Origin: Streptococcus canis
Lineage (GTDB): Bacteria; Bacillota; Bacilli; Lactobacillales; Streptococcaceae
DNA length: 64,000 nucleotides
Assembly (NCBI RefSeq): GCF_900636575.1
Contig: NZ_LR134293.1
Location: forward strand, 1,985,501 to 2,049,500
Direction: 5' to 3'
Below are positions 59,228 through 64,000 of the stretch, piece by piece (position 1 is the stretch's first letter; every line of letters starts with the position of its first letter). The position numbers and the translations under genes were made by a program. Under the pieces are notes generated by a model. That model saw only the letters and a program-made list of their open reading frames with translations. It was not told the origin of the DNA and made no database searches.

Positions 59228-59811
59228 CTAGAAATTGTCAAAGTCTGCTTGGGTAGCTTTACGAACACCACTCTCATCTCGGCTTCTTAGCTCCACATAA
59301 TCCGTCTGATAATCCAGTGCCATGCCAATTGAGATGTGCTTTAAGTCATCAATGGAAAGGCCAGTCTCCTTACAACAAGAGAGGTAACTCTCTACCGTGA
59401 AGATTTCCTCGCTCGCTGTTTCGGAAGTTTCTGCTTTTTTCTGGTTGTCATCCCTTGGTTAAGCATGGACATCAAGACTGGCCCAACTTCCTGAAGGGGA
59501 AATTCCTCCATCGACATAAAGAAATCCTCGAATGGTTTGATTCGAGGGTTGGCTGACTTGGCAAAGACCCAAAAGAGACGGTGAAAAAAGGTCATGTCGA
59601 AATCAGATAAAATAGACAAGTCAATCTGACTAGCCTTTAACTCTTCCCCCTCTTCCAATTGCTCAAGCTGAGTCATGATGGATTCCGCACTTAACATGTT
59701 AAAGAGATCCTGGAAATAATCCTTTCCAAATTGTTCCTTATAAGCAATCGGTGTATAGGCATTCGTAGCCAAAGGATAGGTTTTCCCAGCAATGGTGATT
59801 TTTTGTCGCAT
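59228..59811 (-). CDS. Tail assembly chaperone fusion GT (via -1 frameshift)
   Basis: At 59440-59434 the minus strand reads AGA AAA AAG, a slippery A AAA AAG. A -1 slip moves ribosomes from the G frame into AETSETASEEIFTVESYLSC, SIDDLKHISIGMALDYQTDY and a stop at 59228, giving 194 residues. The position before the tape measure and the overlapping open frame are the classic gpG-gpGT arrangement of long-tailed phages. Efficiency is unknown. Confidence 0.8.
59392..59811 (-). CDS. Tail assembly chaperone G
   Basis: 139-residue unshifted product, KITIAGKTYPLATNAYTPIA to KKQKLPKQRARKSSR. It is a TAC-family protein that coats the tape measure during tail building. It ends just downstream of the slippery site. 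ATG 59811 follows AAGGAGG. Confidence 0.85.
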   Translation of the reverse strand: MRQKITIAGKTYPLATNAYTPIAYKEQFGKDYFQDLFNMLSAESIMTQLEQLEEGEELKASQIDLSILSDFDMTFFHRLFWVFAKSANPRIKPFEDFFMSMEEFPLQEVGPVLMSMLNQGMTTRKKQKLPKQRARKSSR

Positions 59812-59822
59812 GTTCTCCTCCT

Positions 59823-60392
59823 TTAAGCAGCTGGTTCAAAGACAGATTTAAACCAGTTCTCACGAATCTCATCACTGGTTTCTTCAGTCGTTCTGCGGCG
59901 AACAATCTTATCAAGTGGGCGTGGACTTGCCGTAAAGGTCAACTCTACCTCATTGATATCAGACCCAGACTTGGTTTTAGAGCCTACAGTTGGGCGTGAA
60001 GCGTAACAGTAATAAAGCACATGAAGCGTCTCTTTCTTGTCCCCTTCAAATCGGAACATGAGAGCGAAGTTCTTTTTCTTGCTACTGGCAATTTCTGAAA
60101 TGGTATTGGTGGTCGCATCAAGCTGCTCGCCCAAAACACGAGTCAGAAACTCTTGCGACAAGAGAGCAACTTTCAGTGTTCCCTCATAGCCGTCATTAGA
60201 TTCAGTCGTGTAAAAGTTGATGTTGTCTGCCTTGTAAGACCCTTTGTCTCCAGTAGGTTCAAGCGTTAGTTCTGCGGCACCACGAAGGCGCTCGACAGTG
60301 CCATAGGTTAAAGCCCCGTCAGCTCCTTCACTAGTGACTTCTGCCCAGTGGACATCTTGTAGGCCAAAGGTGACCTTGTTTTTTTCTGCCAT
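59823..60392 (-). CDS. Major tail protein
   Basis: 189-residue phi13-type major tail tube protein: VTFGLQDVHWAEVT at the start, a beta-rich body (NINFYTTESNDGYEGTLKVA, SGSDINEVELTFTASPRP) and a charged end. Lies between head completion genes and tail chaperones. AGGAGGA ribosome site. Confidence 0.9.
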   Translation of the reverse strand: MAEKNKVTFGLQDVHWAEVTSEGADGALTYGTVERLRGAAELTLEPTGDKGSYKADNINFYTTESNDGYEGTLKVALLSQEFLTRVLGEQLDATTNTISEIASSKKKNFALMFRFEGDKKETLHVLYYCYASRPTVGSKTKSGSDINEVELTFTASPRPLDKIVRRRTTEETSDEIRENWFKSVFEPAA

Positions 60393-60394
60393 GG

Positions 60395-60721
60395 TTATCC
60401 TCCTAATAGTGTGATGGAATAAATGGTTTGGTAGAGTTTCTCACTAGTGATGTAAGTCTCTACCTTGTCAAAATAAAGACGGTGGGCATCAAGAAGGGAT
60501 TCCACCGTTGTTTCTGTTGCTAAATCTTTCTTAGTCGTGTAAAGCTCAATCTGTACGTTTAGAGCTTTGTGATAAGCCCAGTTATCGGCTCCAAGGTTAT
60601 CTGAATCAATGACCAAATAAACCATAAAGGGCGGACTGGGGCTGTGCCCTTCCTCAAAATGGTGATAGGCTACTGGGAGTTTGGTTGCTTTCAAGACACG
60701 GAAAAGCTCTTCAAATCGCAT
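60395..60721 (-). CDS. Head-tail / tail terminator protein
   Basis: 108 residues, MRFEELFRVLKATKLPVAYHH, FMVYLVIDSDNLGADNWAYH, then a helix and a final strand IYSITLLGG. Size, place directly before the major tail gene, and fold pattern fit the tail-terminator protein family (gpU-like). ATG 60721 has GAGG at six bases; the GTG four codons earlier coincides with that ribosome site. Confidence 0.7.
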   Translation of the reverse strand: MRFEELFRVLKATKLPVAYHHFEEGHSPSPPFMVYLVIDSDNLGADNWAYHKALNVQIELYTTKKDLATETTVESLLDAHRLYFDKVETYITSEKLYQTIYSITLLGG

Positions 60722-60729
60722 AAGCCACC

Positions 60730-61098
60730 TCACAGTTTCTGTCTCAATTTGTCCTCAAACGACTGAATCGCCTTTTTCTCGACAGGAGCGATGTGCTTTC
60801 GCCCTTCAACCCGACCACCATTTTGTTTAGCATGCCCATCTTCAAGCAAATGAGTTAGCCCAGGCGTTCGGTTATGAATGGTTTTAGTCAGAGCGGTATT
60901 GGTGTCAGTCGTTGCCTTACTCGTCCACCCTTTAGCATATTTCCCACGTCGTTTTGGGGAAGTAACCTTTAAGGTTTCAACGGCATCGTCTGTCACTTCC
61001 TCAACCACCTCACGCATGGTATCCGTGGTGTCTTTGGCATAAGTCGTTAACTCCTTTTCAATAACTGAAGCTAAATCATCAAGTCCAATTCTAGTCAT
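60730..61098 (-). CDS. HK97 gp10-type tail completion protein
   Basis: 122 residues. Helical N-terminal part (DLASVIEKELTTYAKDTTDT), then VTSPKRRGKYAKGWTSKA and LTHLLEDGHAKQNGGRVEG, KHIAPVEKKAI, typical of the gp10-like family. ATG 61098 follows AAGGAGG by six bases. Confidence 0.87.
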   Translation of the reverse strand: MTRIGLDDLASVIEKELTTYAKDTTDTMREVVEEVTDDAVETLKVTSPKRRGKYAKGWTSKATTDTNTALTKTIHNRTPGLTHLLEDGHAKQNGGRVEGRKHIAPVEKKAIQSFEDKLRQKL

Positions 61099-61429
61099 GA
61101 GCTTCCTCCTTAGTCGCAACGATATAAATCAAGCTCCGTGGCACAGTATCGCTATCAAGGGACTCAATAGCGTAATACTGGTCACGAAAGTAAATCCGAG
61201 TCGTTAAAGAGTTAAGAGTAAGAACAGCCTTATCGTAACGCAAGGTAAACTGCACCTTGTTATGAATCAGTTTTGTCACACTCCCATCACTTTCAGTTAA
61301 AGCCAGAGGGCGACAAGAGCACCAACGCATAAAGAGGTCATCCCAAATGGTTGACTCATTTCCGATGTCATCCTGTCTGATTCGCTTTTCTTGAAAGACT
61401 AGCTGTTCTCTTAGAGGGGCAATCTTCAT
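61091..61429 (-). CDS. Head closure / head-tail joining protein
   Basis: 112-residue phage head-tail adaptor (Phage_H_T_join, SPP1 gp16-like): a beta-barrel beginning IAPLREQLVFQEK and ending RSLIYIVATKEEAHD. Overlaps the next gene by eight bases and the preceding one by one base. Confidence 0.85.
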   Translation of the reverse strand: MKIAPLREQLVFQEKRIRQDDIGNESTIWDDLFMRWCSCRPLALTESDGSVTKLIHNKVQFTLRYDKAVLTLNSLTTRIYFRDQYYAIESLDSDTVPRSLIYIVATKEEAHD

Positions 61430-61686
61430 CAGAACACATCCTTTCTGTCAGCTAAAAGCAAATGATAGAGAGTTTCCTTTAACTCCTTGTGATTGGCTTC
61501 TTCACGGTGTTCATAAAGATAGGCAACCCCGTAGAGGATTGCTGTCTTTAGAACTTCAGAAGTTGAGGTCTCACGAAGAATATCTTCACAGAGCTGGCGA
61601 CTAGTTGCCATCAACTGCTCGATAAGGTAGTCCTCCTCACCATTTTCCACTTTCAGATAAAGCTTGACTTCTTCTAACGTCATCAT
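61429..61686 (-). CDS. Head-tail connector (HK97 gp6-like)
   Basis: 84 or 85 residues, all helical: TLEEVKLYLKVENGEEDYLI, TSRQLCEDILRETS, AILYGVAYLYEHREEA. Matches the gp6-like/YqbG DNA-packaging connector family. The start codons 61686 and 61683 overlap the capsid stop (ATGATGA). Confidence 0.88.
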   Translation of the reverse strand: MMTLEEVKLYLKVENGEEDYLIEQLMATSRQLCEDILRETSTSEVLKTAILYGVAYLYEHREEANHKELKETLYHLLLADRKDVF

Positions 61687-62891
61687 GCCGTTTTACCTTT
61701 GACAGTCAAAACCTTAACAGCTTCTGGTAGAACAAGTTTTCCATCCACACGTTGGCCGGCAAGAAAACCAATCTGGCCATTGTTGGCATAAAGCTCATTG
61801 AGACGTTTGAAGGTACGACCCTGACGGTCCGCAATCCAGTAGTAAGAGAAATCACCAAAGGCAATAGCTTTGTTTCCTGCTTCTGGAAGTGGCGCAAAGG
61901 TCGACGTGTAGTAAGGACGGTTGAGAATCAAATCAGGTTGACCAGCCTGTGTAGATGGTTGCCAGATGTAATTACCATTATTGTCCTTAAGCTTGCGGAT
62001 AGCTTTTACCGTAGTGTCATGTAAAATCCAGACCGCATTCTTACGGTAAGGAGCTGGCAGTGAGTGGTAAAGCTCAATCATGTCATCAAAGGTGATGTCT
62101 TTGGTTGCGGTCGTTGGTCCTTCTACATCTGCTTGCGTAAAGATACCTGTTGGCTTTTTAGAACCATCACCCACCAAGAAAGATTTTTCTTCTTCTGTGC
62201 CAATACGACGAGCAAATTCAGAAGTCATATAGGACTCAAGATCAAAGACAGAATCATTGAGCAATTCCTCTGAGATACGGATTGCTGTCCCAATCTTATG
62301 TGAATCAAGAGTCACTTGACCAAAAGTCTCATCTGTCTCTGGATAGAGCCCATTCTCGTCCATCCAAGAGGCAGAACCGTGACCGGTGACAACTGGAATC
62401 TTACGCTCACCACTCGATGTTTTAATAACAGTCGCAAGACTTCTAAAAAAATTTTCTTCTTGAAGACCTTGCACCAGTTTCTTCTCGTATTCATCTGGAA
62501 CAAGATGACCACCCTCTGTATCTTCACCAACACGAAGAACATCTTTCACATCAAAAAAGTGACGTTTACGGACATTGGTCCAGAAGGTTTGAGAATAAAC
62601 ATCCGAAGCAATACCTTTCTTCTCATCTCCTTTTTCCTTACTAACATCTACTGTAGGTTGCGAGGTCAATGCTTGTGAAGTCGGTTGCGACAATTCTGTA
62701 TCCAACTTTTCTTGACGTTCCAAACGTTCGATTTGCTTTGTCAGATTAGTAACTTTAGTTTCCATCTCATCATAGCGCTTAGCATCTTCTTCAGACACCA
62801 TACCATCAGATGTTTCACAGGCATTTAAAAAGGCTTTAGCATCCTGCCAAGCCTTGTTACGCTGTTCTTTTAATTCAAGTAATTTAGACAT
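61683..62891 (-). CDS. Major capsid protein (HK97 fold)
   Basis: 402-residue HK97-type capsid. An N-terminal coiled coil (about 1-75; scaffolding-like delta domain) ends near ASDVYSQTFW, where maturation cleavage is expected. E-loop and core follow: GGHLVPDEYEKKLVQGLQEE, KIPVVTGHGSASWMDENG, ISEELLNDSVFDLESYM, RIGTEEEKSFLVGDGSKKP. ATG 62891 has AAAGGAG eight bases upstream; an ATG three codons earlier is too close. The adjacent protease gene fits cleavage. Confidence 0.94.
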   Translation of the reverse strand: MSKLLELKEQRNKAWQDAKAFLNACETSDGMVSEEDAKRYDEMETKVTNLTKQIERLERQEKLDTELSQPTSQALTSQPTVDVSKEKGDEKKGIASDVYSQTFWTNVRKRHFFDVKDVLRVGEDTEGGHLVPDEYEKKLVQGLQEENFFRSLATVIKTSSGERKIPVVTGHGSASWMDENGLYPETDETFGQVTLDSHKIGTAIRISEELLNDSVFDLESYMTSEFARRIGTEEEKSFLVGDGSKKPTGIFTQADVEGPTTATKDITFDDMIELYHSLPAPYRKNAVWILHDTTVKAIRKLKDNNGNYIWQPSTQAGQPDLILNRPYYTSTFAPLPEAGNKAIAFGDFSYYWIADRQGRTFKRLNELYANNGQIGFLAGQRVDGKLVLPEAVKVLTVKGKTA

Positions 62892-62905
62892 ACAATACAC
62901 TCCTT

Positions 62906-63604
62906 TTATTTTATTAACTGTAATCTTTTTTCCAATTGGTTAAGCGGAATACTTAACTTGGGTTTTGGTGGCTCAAGTTTAGCTTGCATAGTCACAACAA
63001 GGTCTTTCTCAGTAGTCACTCGACTAAAGGTATAGCTGTCAAGAACGTTAGTTTCACTAGATTTTCCCTCATCAAAGAGAATTGTATCCGCAAAACCTAG
63101 CTCAACAGCCTTTTTAGCATTGAACCAAGTTTCACTATCCATCAGATGTGAAATCTTCGTTCTTGATAGACCAGTACGTAACTCATAGGCATTGATAATG
63201 GACTCCTTGATTTCCCCAAGCATCTCAATGACTCTTGCCATATCCCTAGCTTCACCTTGTGCTACTGTCCAAGGATTATGAATCATCAGCATAGCTACAG
63301 GGCTCATGGTAACAGTTGTCCCTGCCATGGCAATCACGCTGGCAGCACTTGCGGCTAGGCCATCAATAATCACATTGACATTTCCCTTATAATCCATCAG
63401 CATGTTATAGATTTGGGCAGCCGCAAACACATCACCCCCTGGACTATTGATCCAGAGGGTGATATCGCCTTTTCCTGCTAACAAATCATTCTTAAAGAGC
63501 TGTGGGGTAACTTCATCCCCAAACCAAGTTTCGTCCGCAATCTGTCCTTCAATCCGAAGAGTGCGGACATCTCCCTCTTCGGTAAAATTCCAAAATTGTC
63601 GCAT
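62906..63604 (-). CDS. Head maturation protease (ClpP-like)
   Basis: 232-residue Clp/S14-type serine protease for procapsid maturation: LWINSPGGDVFAAAQIYNML, then catalytic Ser in GLAASAASVIAMAG near 96 and His in MLMIHNPW near 121. The C-terminal tail is polar. The first 56 bases overlap the end of the portal gene, a common layout. Confidence 0.92.
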   Translation of the reverse strand: MRQFWNFTEEGDVRTLRIEGQIADETWFGDEVTPQLFKNDLLAGKGDITLWINSPGGDVFAAAQIYNMLMDYKGNVNVIIDGLAASAASVIAMAGTTVTMSPVAMLMIHNPWTVAQGEARDMARVIEMLGEIKESIINAYELRTGLSRTKISHLMDSETWFNAKKAVELGFADTILFDEGKSSETNVLDSYTFSRVTTEKDLVVTMQAKLEPPKPKLSIPLNQLEKRLQLIK

Positions 63605-64000
63605 TTTCTTCCTCCTCTGGTGTGTCTTCAGCTGGTTCCATTTCTGTCGGTTGCTTCATGAAACCACCAGCATCTTTTAATTTGGTCATGTTGCCGTTAA
63701 TCAAGTAGAGGTTCCCGCCTTCTTCATCAGGAAGCAAATTCAAGTCTTCCAACTCACGAATGTCGTTTGTAGAGAGCCAGCCATTTTGACGTGCGATGGC
63801 ATAGCCATTCATACGACTTTGGTAGTCTCCACGAAGTAAACCGTCTACGTTGAACTTGATCAGGTAGCGTTTCTTTTCTTCAGGTAAAAAAAGAGACCTC
63901 TTGAAGGCTTGTTCTAAACGAACTACCCAAGGGTCTAAGGTATATTTCACAAATTCAAGTGACTGTTGTTCGATATTTGAAAAAGACGACTTTTCCAAAT
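63549..64000 (-). CDS. Phage portal protein, C-terminal part (partial)
   Basis: The last 150 residues of an HK97-type portal: EKSSFSNIEQQSLEFVKYTL, LEQAFKRSLFLPEEK, GLLRGDYQSRMNGYAIARQN, GWLSTNDIRELEDLNLLP. The frame runs off the window, so no start can be given. Followed by the overlapping protease. Confidence 0.9.
   Translation of the reverse strand, partial: LEKSSFSNIEQQSLEFVKYTLDPWVVRLEQAFKRSLFLPEEKKRYLIKFNVDGLLRGDYQSRMNGYAIARQNGWLSTNDIRELEDLNLLPDEEGGNLYLINGNMTKLKDAGGFMKQPTEMEPAEDTPEEEENATILEFYRRGRCPHSSD

Larger units (their letters stand above)
44943..64000 (-). mobile_element. Prophage, late half (continues past window)
   Basis: Continuous block of HK97-type head, siphovirus tail, lysis and integration genes on the minus strand, from the HAD gene to the window end. 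The integration module abuts the chromosome at 44943-45075, which should hold one attachment site. Early genes, terminase and the far end are not in view. Confidence 0.92.

Overview
The window is a chromosomal segment of a low-GC pyogenic streptococcus carrying the front part of a resident prophage. Ppc, SprT, ThiT, LysS and the HprK-Lgt block closely resemble Streptococcus pyogenes proteins as I remember them, but Ppc diverges at its N-terminus. The prophage lysin has the amidase-LysM-CHAP layout described for PlySK1249 of S. dysgalactiae subsp. equisimilis. S. dysgalactiae is therefore my best guess, with S. pyogenes or S. canis as alternatives. The species call is inference, because no database was searched.

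Layout. 1-2824 is a decaying operon (VTC-domain protein, DUF4956 protein, CotH kinase) with frameshifts in the first and last genes. 3166-4543 is tuf. 4570-6186 is an ECF sigma factor and its membrane anti-sigma partner, with an ECF-type promoter. 6376-16767 is housekeeping: ftsW, ppc, pepF, a glutathione peroxidase, a DUF4430 lipoprotein with an ECF-transporter S component, a GH25 hydrolase on an apparently leaderless mRNA, thiT under a TPP riboswitch, and ybaK. 16.8-18.3 kb and 20.9-21.5 kb are graveyards of IS3- and IS110-type elements on either side of lysS and a HAD gene. 21.6-27.7 kb holds a tiny membrane protein, a PC4/YdbC protein, the trhP1-trhP2 tRNA hydroxylation pair, DUF3270 and an hprK-lgt-DUF948-YtxH operon. 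27.8-29.1 kb is an IS110 element with an internal deletion, followed by a candidate small RNA. 29.5-35.8 kb holds PspC, SprT, Tex, gene relics, a cupin, a small conserved protein and a permease/TIGR03943 pair. 35.9-40.2 kb is a complete LicT-antiterminated beta-glucoside operon. Then come an MFS exporter and ftsY with two Cof-type HAD genes.

45.0-64.0 kb is a prophage read on the minus strand from its late end. It runs: portal (partial), Clp-like protease, HK97-type capsid, connectors, major tail protein, G/GT tail chaperones with a slippery A AAA AAG, tape measure, Dit, tail-associated protein, a frameshifted DUF859 protein, holin, triple-domain lysin, then a compact module of a Zn-ribbon HTH protein, a SHOCT-like protein and two large serine recombinases that abuts the chromosome. 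The early and regulatory genes and the other attachment site lie beyond the window.

A structured intergenic repeat of about 171 bp occurs three times (6.2, 13.1 and 17.9 kb). It has two hairpins and imperfect terminal inverted repeats, and one copy is flanked by a perfect 19-bp direct repeat, so it looks like a small non-autonomous mobile element that doubles as a terminator. No rRNA, tRNA or CRISPR array was seen.
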